From: JAHBXL01 sp038247555
GTDB lineage: Bacteria; Planctomycetota; Phycisphaerae; Phycisphaerales; UBA1924
Assembly: GCA_038247555.1 (NCBI GenBank)
Contig: JBBRUT010000042.1
Coordinates: 1-24,274, forward strand
DNA: 24,274 nt
Direction of reading: 5' to 3'
The notes below the pieces were generated by a model. That model did no database searches, was not told the origin of the DNA, and saw only the letters and a program-made list of their open reading frames with translations. The position numbers and the translations under genes were made by a program. This document shows, one piece after another, positions 13,074 to 22,190 of the stretch (within the stretch, counting starts at the first letter, position 1; each line of letters starts with the position of its first letter).

Positions 13074-15044
13074 ATGTCCGCGACGGCCCAAAACCCGACC
13101 CGCCAGATCCGCAGGCTCCCGCCGCTGCTGGTCAACCAGATCGCCGCGGGCGAGGTGGTCGAGCGCCCGGCCTCCGTCGTCAAAGAACTCGTCGATAACG
13201 CACTCGATGCCGGCGCAACCCGCATCACCATCGAGCTTCAGCAGGGCGGTATCGAGCTCATCCGCATCACCGATGACGGCTCCGGCATCCCCGCCGGCCA
13301 GCTCCCGCTCTCCCTCGCCCCGCACGCCACAAGCAAAGTTTCCACCGTCGATGACCTCGACCGCATCGCCACCTACGGCTTCCGCGGCGAGGCATTGGCC
13401 TCCATCACCTCTGTCTCTCGCGTCAGTATCCGCTCGCGCACCGCCACCGACGCCAGCGCGAGCGAGATCCGCGCTGAGGGTGACCGCACCGACCCTGTTC
13501 AGCCTGCCTCGGGCGCGGTTGGAACTTGCGTCACTGTCCGCAACCTCTTCTTCAACACGCCCGCCCGGCGCAAGTTTCTCCGTACACCGCCCACCGAGCA
13601 GGGCCACTGCATCGAGATCGCCGGCCACCTGGCCATCAGCCACCCCGGCGTCGGCTTCACGATCATCGCCAGCGACAAGCGTGTGCTTGATGTTCCGCCG
13701 AATCAGACTCCGCGAGAGCGCGTCCTGGCCATCCTCGGAAAGGAACTCGCGCCCGAACTTCTTGAAGCCAACCTCGACGAGTTCGATGATGCCCGCGGCA
13801 TCGCGCTCTGGGCGCTCATCGGCCGCCCCTCGATCGCCCGCGCAGCCGCCAAGGCGATGAAACTCTTTGTCAACGGCCGCCCCGTGCGCGACCGCACGCT
13901 CCAGCACGCCATCCGCGAAGCGTATCGTGGCCTGATCGAGCCCGGCCGCTACCCCACCGCCGTCGTGATGATCGAGATGGACCCGGGCGCGGTCGATGTC
14001 AACGTCCACCCGCAGAAGACCGAGGTCCGCTTCCGCGATCAGTCCCTTGTCCACTCCGCTGTGCTCCGCGCCATGCGCGAAACGCTCCAGCGTGCTGATC
14101 TCACCCCGCAGATCGGCCGCACCGGCTTCGGAGCAGCAGGCCGCGGCTGGGGATTGGGAGGGGGCGGCGGCGACGGCCTGCTTTCCGCCGGCCCCGGCAA
14201 CCTTCCCGGCGCAGCGCACCAGCCGCTTGCGGGCGATGAGCCCGCACGCATCAGCCGTTTCGTCGAGTACTTCACGCGGCCATCGGCGGGCGGAACTCCG
14301 CCCCAGGAACGCATCAGCTTCGGCGCACTCCGCGAGGCGATGTCCGCTTCCGATGCCCCATTGATCTCCGATGCGCCCGCCGCCGGCGAGTCGGCTCCTT
14401 CAGATCCCGCCGCGCTCGTGCCTTCCACGGACTCCGTCACTCTCACTGCCCCTCGCCCCGCGGAGCGTGTGCTCCAGGTTCACAACCAGTATGTTGTCAC
14501 CGAGGATGAGCAGGGCATCGTAATCGTTGATCAGCACGCCCTGCACGAACGCGTGATGTTTGAGTACCTGCTCGCCCGCGTCGGCTCGGGCGAGGGCGGT
14601 ACGCTCGAGAGCCAGCGCATGCTGGTCCCCGCCGTCGTCGAAGCCTCACCCGCGCAGATGGCCCGTGCAGATGAGCTCCGGCCGCTGCTGGAGCGCATTG
14701 GCATGACCGTTGAGGGCATCGGGCCCACCAGCCTCGGGGTGCACTCGTTCCCCACGTTCCTCTTCGACAAAGGCGTGGAGCCCGGCGAGTTTCTCCGCGA
14801 GATGCTCGAGCGTGCTGAGGCCGAGGGCTTCGTCCCCGGTAACGAGGAAACCCTCCACGAGATCCTCGACATGATGGCCTGCAAGGCCGCCATAAAGGCC
14901 GGCGACCGCATGAGCCAACCCGAACTGCTCGAGCTCATCCGCCTGCGCGACGCTGTCGGCCGCTCCAGCAACTGCCCGCACGGCCGCCCGACCTCGATCC
15001 GCGTTTCGATCAACGAACTCGACAAGCGTTTCGGTCGGGTGTGA
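13074..15044 (+). CDS. mutL: DNA mismatch repair protein MutL, endonuclease-proficient type
   Basis: The product is 656 aa. The N-terminal GHKL ATPase shows NQIAAGEVVERPASVVKELV, DNALDAG, DDGSGI, APHATSK and TYGFRGEAL, then NLFFNTPARRKFL in the transducer part. A Gly/Ala-rich linker (about 355-385) leads to the C-terminal dimerisation domain. That domain has the nicking motif DQHALHERVMFE (from D486), ACKAAIKAG with C603, CPHGRP with C634 and a final RFGRV. These are the metal-site motifs of MutL proteins from bacteria that lack MutH, so this MutL should nick the new strand itself. It acts with MutS, which is not in the window. Confidence 0.96.
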   Translation: MSATAQNPTRQIRRLPPLLVNQIAAGEVVERPASVVKELVDNALDAGATRITIELQQGGIELIRITDDGSGIPAGQLPLSLAPHATSKVSTVDDLDRIATYGFRGEALASITSVSRVSIRSRTATDASASEIRAEGDRTDPVQPASGAVGTCVTVRNLFFNTPARRKFLRTPPTEQGHCIEIAGHLAISHPGVGFTIIASDKRVLDVPPNQTPRERVLAILGKELAPELLEANLDEFDDARGIALWALIGRPSIARAAAKAMKLFVNGRPVRDRTLQHAIREAYRGLIEPGRYPTAVVMIEMDPGAVDVNVHPQKTEVRFRDQSLVHSAVLRAMRETLQRADLTPQIGRTGFGAAGRGWGLGGGGGDGLLSAGPGNLPGAAHQPLAGDEPARISRFVEYFTRPSAGGTPPQERISFGALREAMSASDAPLISDAPAAGESAPSDPAALVPSTDSVTLTAPRPAERVLQVHNQYVVTEDEQGIVIVDQHALHERVMFEYLLARVGSGEGGTLESQRMLVPAVVEASPAQMARADELRPLLERIGMTVEGIGPTSLGVHSFPTFLFDKGVEPGEFLREMLERAEAEGFVPGNEETLHEILDMMACKAAIKAGDRMSQPELLELIRLRDAVGRSSNCPHGRPTSIRVSINELDKRFGRV

Positions 15045-15125
15045 CCTGTCTTACCCGGGTCCACGTGGCCCATCACTCCGTGCCGGGTCCGGTGCATTCG
15101 GCAGTCCAACATTTGTACCCAAACA

Positions 15126-17882
15126 CTACTCCGCTTCCGCAAGCGACTGCTGCAACTGGTGCCGGAACTCCCGGCTCGTGCATTCCCGAAGCCGGTCCTC
15201 CAGCACACTCCGCGCCCCAGCCGTGCCGATACTGCCCAGTGCAGCCGCCGCGGCGGACCTTGCCCTCGGCGCATTCTCTGACAGCATCTCCCGCAGCGCC
15301 GCCACCGCGCTCGCCTCATCGTGGCGCGACAGCTTGCCGATCACTTCCGCCGCGGCCTCGCGCGTGAACTGCTGATTCCCCGGCACACTCCGGCGAATCG
15401 CTTCGCCCAGCGCTTCCGCAGTATCAAACTCCGCGAACGCGCGCAGCGCATTCCGCCGGATGCCATCCCCAAACGACTCGGTCTGAAGCCCCTTCAGCAC
15501 AAGCTCCATCCCATCCCGCGCCCGCATCGTTCCCACCCCCCGCACCGCCGCGGAACGCACGCCATACGACGGATCGCGATGGAACCGCTCCGACAGAATG
15601 GCGAGCACCCGCGAGCGTGTCGTGTCGTCCGTGGTTCCACCCGGCGAGGCCGCCCGCGCAAGCTGCTCGATCACCGCCTGCCGAACCCGCGCATCCTCGA
15701 TCGTCCCCTGCGCCAGCACCCCCAGCGCGGCCCCCGCGTTGCGGTCCGGGAAAGTCATCGGCCTAACCACGGCCTCGCTCTCGCCCTGCTCCATCGCGGC
15801 CCCAGGGTTGGCCATGAAGCCCAGCGTCTCCGCCGCGCTCAGCCGCAGCCCATAGTGCAGTGACGAGTTCTCCACCACGCTCACCAGCGCATCAAGGGCA
15901 TCGACGATCAGCGCATGCGGCGGCGCATCAACGCGGCGGGGCGCGACCGCAAGCCCCAGCTCCCGAGTCGCTTCCACTCTGGCGGCCAGTGTCGGTCCGT
16001 CGCGAAGCTGCGTCAGCCACAGCACCGCTTCCTGACCCTCCGGACGCATCACACGCTTCTCCGCGAGCACCGTCAGCCGCGGATCAAACACCACCGCCTG
16101 CGGCTCGCTGTCGAGTTCAATCTCGTAGTCTGTCAAGCGCGAATCAACCCGAACCTCCACCCACCGTTCTCCCCCCGCGGTCCGCACCCACACCGGAAGC
16201 GTGAACGCATACGCGGGCGAATCCCCATCGATGCGCTGCGTCTGCTCGATACGGATCGCCAGCTTCTTCCCCTCGCCCTTCCATTCATTCGAGATGGTCA
16301 GTCGAGGCACACCCGGCCGCGTGCACCACTGTGCAAAGAAGCGTTGGAGGCTCACCCCCCCGATCTCCTCGAACACTCGGCGCAGTTCATACGTCTCAAC
16401 ACTCCGTCCCGCGTGTCGGTCAAGATACACCGCTATCGCACCAAAGAACGCCTCATCCCCCAGCCGCTCGCGCAGCATGTGCAGTATTGCCGAACCCTTC
16501 GAGTACGGATTCGATTCCTTCGTGAACGGTTCCATCGGGTGCGAGTAGCATTTGCACTGCATCGACGGCTGGAACGTGTCGTCACCACGATCGTTCTCCG
16601 AGATGTCCCGCATATCTTGCAGGATCCCCCACAGGTACGCATCGTCGTCAGCAACCAGCGCTTCCCCGCTGGAGCCCCGATACTGCTCCCACAGCTTCTC
16701 GCAGTACGTCGCAAAGCCCTCGTTCAGCCAGATGTGCTCCCACGACCGGCACGTGATCAGATCGCCAAACCATTGGTGCGCCAGCTCGTGGGCGATCAAC
16801 CCGTCTTCATCGCCATCGAGCAGGGCGCTCCGGTCCAGCAGCGTCGTGTCGATCAGCGTGGTGGCGCTGGTGTTCTCCATGCCGCCCCACGCAAAGTTCC
16901 ACACCAGCACCTGCGCATACTTTTCCCACGGAAACGGCTCATCAAACAGCCGCTCAAACAGCGACGTCATCGCCGCCGTTCGCCCGAATGTTCCCTGCAC
17001 AAGCTCGCCCGTCCCCGGGGGTGCATAAACCGGCATCGGCACCCTCGACCCTGCCGGCGCAACATCCACCACGTCAAACTTCCCCACGACCAGCGTCATC
17101 AGATAGCTGACGTGCTCGCGTTCCTGCCTCCAGTGAAACCGCTCCGATCCGCCATCGCCATCGCGCGACAGCAGCCGCCCGTTGGAGACCGCCGTGAACC
17201 CCAAAGGCACTGTCACCACCACCTCACTCGTGTGCCGCTCATTCGGAAAATCGGCACACGGGAACCAGTATCGCGCCGACTCCGCCTCTCCCTGCGTATG
17301 GACCTGCGCGGCCCGCCCGGGATGCGCCTCCGATTCCACACTCCAAACGACCCCCTCCGTCGGCTCAGTCACGCGGTACCGGATCATCAGATCAACACTC
17401 ACCCCAACCGCGACCGGAGGGTCAAAGTGCACCGACAGTTCCTCCGCCTCCGCCGCATGTTCAAACCGCGTTGCATACCCCGCACACGACACCTCCGCCA
17501 CCTGCATCTCCGCCGCGTTCAGCACCAGTATTGATACCGCTCTCCCCCGCGGCGAGAACGTAATCGTCGCCACACCATCCAGCCGCGCCACGTTCATATC
17601 CGCGATCGTCAGATCAAGCCGGATGTGCCTGATATCCGCCAGCCGGTGCGGTGGATAGTTCAAGAGGCTCCGGCCAGTTTCCAGGTCTACCCACTCTGGC
17701 GCGACCACCGCGCTCTCATTGGGAGCCGAGACCTCCTCTGCTTCCGCTTCCGGCTGTGCCCACGCCCCAACTGTCAGCATCGAAATCGCCGCCACTGTTG
17801 CAACAACCATGTGACTCACTCTCGGTCTCAATCCCGCCCCGTCATTCCCAACCGCTCCGCAACCCGGCATCCAGGTGTTCAT
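15126..17882 (-). CDS. Exported M1-family aminopeptidase with C-terminal HEAT-like repeats
   Basis: The product is 918 aa from ATG 17882, which overlaps the TGA of the upstream paralogue (ATGA). A later ATG at 17810 starts right at the hydrophobic signal segment (VVATVAAISMLTVGAWA) and may be the true start. The gluzincin domain has the substrate motif GGMEN (333-337), the zinc motif HELAHQWFGD (H365, E366, H369) and the third ligand in WLNEGFATY (E388). From about residue 630 to the end, repeated helical pairs such as VRQAVIEQLARAA, YGVRSAAVRGVG, IRRNALRAFAEF and ARSAAAAALGSIG look like HEAT or PBS-lyase repeats. It would remove N-terminal residues from peptides outside the cytoplasm. The paralogue directly upstream suggests a tandem duplication. 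Confidence 0.92.
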   Translation of the reverse strand: MNTWMPGCGAVGNDGAGLRPRVSHMVVATVAAISMLTVGAWAQPEAEAEEVSAPNESAVVAPEWVDLETGRSLLNYPPHRLADIRHIRLDLTIADMNVARLDGVATITFSPRGRAVSILVLNAAEMQVAEVSCAGYATRFEHAAEAEELSVHFDPPVAVGVSVDLMIRYRVTEPTEGVVWSVESEAHPGRAAQVHTQGEAESARYWFPCADFPNERHTSEVVVTVPLGFTAVSNGRLLSRDGDGGSERFHWRQEREHVSYLMTLVVGKFDVVDVAPAGSRVPMPVYAPPGTGELVQGTFGRTAAMTSLFERLFDEPFPWEKYAQVLVWNFAWGGMENTSATTLIDTTLLDRSALLDGDEDGLIAHELAHQWFGDLITCRSWEHIWLNEGFATYCEKLWEQYRGSSGEALVADDDAYLWGILQDMRDISENDRGDDTFQPSMQCKCYSHPMEPFTKESNPYSKGSAILHMLRERLGDEAFFGAIAVYLDRHAGRSVETYELRRVFEEIGGVSLQRFFAQWCTRPGVPRLTISNEWKGEGKKLAIRIEQTQRIDGDSPAYAFTLPVWVRTAGGERWVEVRVDSRLTDYEIELDSEPQAVVFDPRLTVLAEKRVMRPEGQEAVLWLTQLRDGPTLAARVEATRELGLAVAPRRVDAPPHALIVDALDALVSVVENSSLHYGLRLSAAETLGFMANPGAAMEQGESEAVVRPMTFPDRNAGAALGVLAQGTIEDARVRQAVIEQLARAASPGGTTDDTTRSRVLAILSERFHRDPSYGVRSAAVRGVGTMRARDGMELVLKGLQTESFGDGIRRNALRAFAEFDTAEALGEAIRRSVPGNQQFTREAAAEVIGKLSRHDEASAVAALREMLSENAPRARSAAAAALGSIGTAGARSVLEDRLRECTSREFRHQLQQSLAEAE

Positions 17883-19930
17883 GGGCACATCCCCGCAATC
17901 GCCCCCGCGGCATCCATCCGCGCGTTCTCCGCCGCGATCGCCACGGGCAACTCATCGCTCTCAGCGCCAATCGCATCGAGCACCGCCGCCAGCGCCGCTC
18001 TTGCGTGCGGATCATCGCTCACCGCCAGCACCGCCGCCGCCCGCGCCCGCGCCGCAACACTTGGTCCATGCTCAAGCTGCCGCATCCATGCCACAAGGTC
18101 TTGCCGGATGTCCGCATCACACAGGACCGTCATGCCCGGATCGATGCTCACGCTCGCCGGCCTGCCGGGCAGCTCGAACACCATGTCAGTCTGCCGCGAA
18201 TCGCACATCACAAACACCGTGCGGCCCTTTCGGTCTCCCTCCGGTAGCTCCAGCCACAGTGGCAGCACGAACGCGTACGCCGGGTTGTATCCATCAATCG
18301 TCTGCAACTGCTCGACCCGCACGCGCAATCGCCCCGAGCCCGCCTCATCTGCCCGCGACTCAGCTTCATCCCACGCCAGATCAATCGCAAGCTTCGGGTG
18401 CCCCGGCCTCATCACCCACTGGTCAAAGAACCGCTCCAGCGACTCTCCGCTCGCCTCTTCCAGCGCAAACCGAAAGTCATCCGTCTCCACCTCGTTGAAC
18501 TGATGCTGCTTCAGATACTCCCGCACGCCTTTCCAGAACAGGTCTTCCCCAAGCCGTTTCCGGAGCATGTGCAGCACCACGCCGCCCCGGTCATACGGGT
18601 TCTCCGCCGCATAGAACCGCTGATCCGGATTGCGGTACAGGTTCGTGACCAGTGCCGTGGCTCGCGGCGCGGTCCGGCCGCTCGTCCGCGCCAGCACCGC
18701 CGACATCTTCTCAAAGATCACGCCTTCATACCTCGCGCGCCCCCGGTGCTTCTCCGCCCATAGCGCCTCGCCAAACGTCGCCCATCCTTCGTTCAGCCAC
18801 AGGTGCTCCCACGACCGGCACGTCACCAGGTCGCCAAACCACTGATGCACCAGTTCATGAGCAATGATCCCATCAGCCATGCCGCCCGCTCCCGCTCGCC
18901 CGAACATTGTCGCAAAGGTTGATGCCGACGTGTTCTCCATAGCCCCCGCCGCAAAGTCGCGGCACAAAATCTGGGCATACTTGTCCCACGGGAACGCCAT
19001 CCCGAAAAGTTCCTCAAAGTGCGTGATCATCGCTGGCGTGTTCGCGAAGTTCCTGCGAATCGCCTCCTCGCTCCCCAGCGCGCCATAAACCGGCATCCAC
19101 ATCCCCGGCCTCGCCGACCCCGGTCCCCCAAGGTTCGCGACATCAAACCGCGACACCACCATCGTCACCAGATAGAACGGATGCTCCGCATCCTGCACCC
19201 AGTGATACGTCCGCCGCCGCGCTCCCCCATCCACGGCGGGGTGCCATGTGATGGCTTCCAGCCTCCCGTTCGACACCGCCTCATACGGAAACGGCACCGT
19301 CACCACGAGTTCAGTCGCCAGTCGATCGTTCGGGAAGTCATGACACGGAAACCACAGGTGGTTGCTCTGCGGCTGCCCCTGGGCATGACACATGAAGTCC
19401 TCTTCCGGCGTGCGGCGGTCATCCGTTGAGAACGTCAACCCCTCGCCCCGTCCGCCCGGCCGGTCAGCGTCATACGCGATACGTAAGCGCATCGTTGCGC
19501 CCACCGCCAATGGAGACGCAAACTTCACCGCAAGCTTGTTGCGCGCGGGCCGATCAAACTCACACGCTGCCCCCCCTGCGGTCCCGCTCCCGGTCTCGCC
19601 CGCAAAGCTCTCGACGCTCTTCACCGTCAGCCCCGGTCCGCAATCAAGCGTCAGACCATCCCGCGCTCTGCCCACACCCGTGAACCACAGCTCTTGAACA
19701 CCCATAAACCGCGGCTTGCCCATGTCCGGAATCTCAAGCGTCAGCCGCATCCGCGTGTAGTCAACCAGCACATCCGGCGGCCAGACCCGCCTGTCCTGTC
19801 CGGTCTCCGCATCAAGCCGCGGATCTTCATCCTGCGCCATGGCGCGCGGGACCTCGACCCAGAATAATCCCAGCAGCACCAGCCCCATGAGGGCGCACAT
19901 CCGCTTTAGCATGGGCGCATGGTACAGCAT
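17879..19930 (-). CDS. Exported M1-family aminopeptidase, short paralogue
   Basis: The product is 683 aa; ATG 19930 or ATG 19912 could be the start. A signal peptide ends near residue 32 (VPRAMAQ). It carries GAMEN (329-333), HELVHQWFGD (H358, E359, H362) and WLNEGWATF (E381), so all catalytic and zinc residues are present. The arrangement before the protease domain, including CHDFPNDRLATELVVTVPF, parallels the downstream gene (CADFPNERHTSEVVVTVPL). It differs in ending shortly after the first helical repeat (VAARARAAAVLAVS), so it lacks most of the HEAT-like tail. It is translationally coupled to that gene by an ATGA overlap. The enolase gene ends 47 bases upstream in the same direction. Confidence 0.92.
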   Translation of the reverse strand: MLYHAPMLKRMCALMGLVLLGLFWVEVPRAMAQDEDPRLDAETGQDRRVWPPDVLVDYTRMRLTLEIPDMGKPRFMGVQELWFTGVGRARDGLTLDCGPGLTVKSVESFAGETGSGTAGGAACEFDRPARNKLAVKFASPLAVGATMRLRIAYDADRPGGRGEGLTFSTDDRRTPEEDFMCHAQGQPQSNHLWFPCHDFPNDRLATELVVTVPFPYEAVSNGRLEAITWHPAVDGGARRRTYHWVQDAEHPFYLVTMVVSRFDVANLGGPGSARPGMWMPVYGALGSEEAIRRNFANTPAMITHFEELFGMAFPWDKYAQILCRDFAAGAMENTSASTFATMFGRAGAGGMADGIIAHELVHQWFGDLVTCRSWEHLWLNEGWATFGEALWAEKHRGRARYEGVIFEKMSAVLARTSGRTAPRATALVTNLYRNPDQRFYAAENPYDRGGVVLHMLRKRLGEDLFWKGVREYLKQHQFNEVETDDFRFALEEASGESLERFFDQWVMRPGHPKLAIDLAWDEAESRADEAGSGRLRVRVEQLQTIDGYNPAYAFVLPLWLELPEGDRKGRTVFVMCDSRQTDMVFELPGRPASVSIDPGMTVLCDADIRQDLVAWMRQLEHGPSVAARARAAAVLAVSDDPHARAALAAVLDAIGAESDELPVAIAAENARMDAAGAIAGMCP

Positions 19931-19977
19931 CGCCGCACACCGCGCGATCGCCGCCCCTCAGCTCCTGACTTCCCCGC

Positions 19978-21279
19978 TCAGCCCTTCTTCCACAGGCTCC
20001 CGCCATACACCGCGGCCGGACCAAGATCTTCCGCGATCCGGATCAGCTGGTTGTACTTGGCGTTGCGATCCGACCGGCACGGCGCGCCCGTCTTGATCTG
20101 CCCGCAGTTCGTCGCCACCGCCAGGTCCGCGATGGTCGAATCTTCCGTCTCGCCCGACCGGTGGCTCATTACCGCCGTGTACCCGCTCCGATGTGCGAGG
20201 TTCACCGCGTCAAACGTCTCAGTCAGCGTGCCGATCTGGTTCACCTTCACCAGGATCGAGTTCGCGCAACCCTCATCGATCCCCTTCTGCAGGAACTTCG
20301 GATTGGTGACAAACAGGTCATCCCCGACCAGCTGCACCTTCTCGCCCAGCGCCGTTGTGAGGTCCTTCCACCCCTTCCAGTCGCCCTCCGCCAGCCCATC
20401 TTCAAGCGACCGCACCGGATACTTCTTGCACCACCCGCTCCACAGCTCGATCATGTCATCAGACGACACCACCTTCTTGGGGTCACTCTTGAAGAAGCAG
20501 TAGCCCTTCTTCTTTTTCGCCGCGGCCTCGTTCCAAAGCTCGCTCGTTGCCGGATCGAGCGCGACAAACACCTCGCGCCCCCAGTCATACCCCGCCTTCT
20601 TCGTCGCCTCCTCAAGCAGCCGCAGCGCATCCTCCGGGGTCTTCAGGTCGGGCGCAAACCCGCCCTCATCGCCCACCGCCGTCGACAGGTGCCGCTCGTG
20701 CAGCACCTTCTTCAGCGAGTGATAGATCTCCACACCGCACCGCAGCGCATCGTCGAAGTTGTCAAACCCCCACGGCTGCACCATGAACTCCTGGAAGTCG
20801 ATGTTGTTGTCGGCGTGCTTGCCGCCATTGAGCACGTTGAACATCGGCACCGGCAGCACCCGCGCGCTCGTCCCGCCCAGGTACCGATACAGCGGAAGCT
20901 CACACGCCTGCGCCGCGGCCTTCGCGCACGCCATCGACACGCCCAGGATCGCGTTTGCCCCGAGCGCGCCCTTGTTGTTCGTCCCGTCCATCTCGATCAT
21001 CGCCCGATCGATCTCTTCCTGCTCGCGGCAGTCCATCCCCTCGATCGCCGGACCGATCCGGTCAAGCGCGTTGTCAACCGCCTTCAGCACACCCTTGCCG
21101 AGATACACCTTCTTCTCGCCGTCACGAAGCTCCACAGCCTCATGCTCGCCCGTGCTCGCGCCGCTCGGCACCGCCGCGCGGCCGATCACACCGCTCGAAA
21201 GGCCGACCTCGACCTCCACCGTCGGGTTGCCGCGGGAATCGAGGATCTGACGTGCGTGGACGACCTGAATGTCGAACAT
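19978..21279 (-). CDS. eno: Enolase (phosphopyruvate hydratase)
   Basis: The product is 433 aa from ATG 21279, with GGAG about ten bases upstream; this start gives the usual MFDIQVVHARQILDSRGNPT. Enolase interconverts 2-phosphoglycerate and phosphoenolpyruvate in glycolysis. Family blocks run in order: SGASTGEHEAVELRDG, DGTNNKGALGANAILGVSMA, PMFNVLNGGKHADNN, the acidic base region ATSELWNEAA, SLEDGLAEGDW, VGDDLFVTNPKFLQKGI, ILVKVNQIGTL with the catalytic lysine, and SHRSGETEDSTIADLAVATN followed by KTGAP. The length is normal, and no catalytic residue appears missing. It is divergent from the PhoU-like gene, with 184 bases between the two starts. Confidence 0.97.
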   Translation of the reverse strand: MFDIQVVHARQILDSRGNPTVEVEVGLSSGVIGRAAVPSGASTGEHEAVELRDGEKKVYLGKGVLKAVDNALDRIGPAIEGMDCREQEEIDRAMIEMDGTNNKGALGANAILGVSMACAKAAAQACELPLYRYLGGTSARVLPVPMFNVLNGGKHADNNIDFQEFMVQPWGFDNFDDALRCGVEIYHSLKKVLHERHLSTAVGDEGGFAPDLKTPEDALRLLEEATKKAGYDWGREVFVALDPATSELWNEAAAKKKKGYCFFKSDPKKVVSSDDMIELWSGWCKKYPVRSLEDGLAEGDWKGWKDLTTALGEKVQLVGDDLFVTNPKFLQKGIDEGCANSILVKVNQIGTLTETFDAVNLAHRSGYTAVMSHRSGETEDSTIADLAVATNCGQIKTGAPCRSDRNAKYNQLIRIAEDLGPAAVYGGSLWKKG

Positions 21280-21463
21280 GCCGGGGGCTCCGTGTAGTGC
21301 ACAGTTCACGAGTCACGATAAAACGAACGCGCCGGGCTCTCAAAGCCGGGCCCGATGGTAGTTCACGCCTTACGCCTCAGGGAATAGTCATGCCCCACCG
21401 ATTTTCCGCCGAAACTCTCTCCAGCCCGCATCCGACGTGGTATCGTTCGTTCAGGTTTCACCA

Positions 21464-22165
21464 ATGCCCCTGACCCCCGAAACATTCACCACCCGCGCAG
21501 CACGCATGAAGGCCGACCTAGGCGAGCAGTCGCGCCGTGTGCAGGGCCTCCTCGAAACCGCCTTCGATGCCGCGTTTTCCCGCGACCCCGCCGCCGCCCT
21601 TCAGGCTGTTGCAATGGACGAAGTCATCGACCGCGTCGATGTCGATCTCGAGAAGGCCGCCGTGCAGCTCCTCATTGATGCGACCCGCGAGGGTGCCCAG
21701 CTCGCCCCCGAGCACCTCCGACTCGTCCTCACCATCGTGAAGGTCAACAACGAGCTCGAACGCATCGCCGATGCCGGTGTCGCCGTCGCCGAGAATGTCC
21801 CCGCACTCGTCGCGCAGAACACCCCGCTCCCCGATGCGCTCCGCGTCATCACCAACTCCGTCGTTGGCATTCTCCGGGACGCGACCAACTCCCTCGAGCG
21901 CAACGATCCCCGCCTCGCCAAGATCGTCCTCGCCTCCGAGGACGCTGTCGAAGAGTTCAAGAAGGCCATCCTGCGTGACCTCACCTCTCAGGTGGCCAAC
22001 CGCACCATGACCGTCGAACTCGCCTTCCGCCTGCAGGAGCTCACCTCGCTCTGCGAGGCCATGGCCGAACACTGCACCAACATTGCCGAGCAGGCGCTGT
22101 ACCTGGCCACAGGTAAGATCGTTCGCCACATGGGCGGCCACTGGGAAGAAGTCCCCCAGTCCTGA
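21464..22165 (+). CDS. PhoU-domain protein
   Basis: The product is 233 aa from ATG 21464 (a GTG at 21437 is possible). Two three-helix PhoU repeats can be followed. The first contains MDEVIDRVDVDLEKAAVQLL and LRLVLTIVKVNNELERIADA. The second contains LASEDAVEEFKKAILRDL and LTSLCEAMAEHCTNIAEQAL, ending with YLATGKIVRHMGGHWEEV. The ERIADA and EHCTNIAEQ segments carry the acidic metal-binding residues typical of the family. PhoU proteins bind metal clusters and link phosphate uptake to PhoR or other partners. No pst or pho genes are nearby here, so a role in phosphate control is inferred from the family only. Confidence 0.9.
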   Translation: MPLTPETFTTRAARMKADLGEQSRRVQGLLETAFDAAFSRDPAAALQAVAMDEVIDRVDVDLEKAAVQLLIDATREGAQLAPEHLRLVLTIVKVNNELERIADAGVAVAENVPALVAQNTPLPDALRVITNSVVGILRDATNSLERNDPRLAKIVLASEDAVEEFKKAILRDLTSQVANRTMTVELAFRLQELTSLCEAMAEHCTNIAEQALYLATGKIVRHMGGHWEEVPQS

Positions 22166-22190
22166 TCTCCCCCGCCAGCCCTCCCGATCC

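Noticed and set aside
12858..14219. 453-codon minus-strand open frame across the HIT gene and mutL
   Set aside because: It crosses two genuine genes on the other strand, and its Gly/Ala/Asp-rich translation has no family pattern.
15915..17534. 539-codon plus-strand open frame opposite the M1 aminopeptidase
   Set aside because: Same kind of antisense shadow: Arg/His/Pro-rich, no recognisable domain, and the other strand encodes HELAHQWFGD.
21280..21463. Possible stem-loop with two GCCGGGC copies between eno and the PhoU-like gene
   Set aside because: The copies are in direct orientation and the only pairing is a 4-bp stem, so no regulatory element can be supported.
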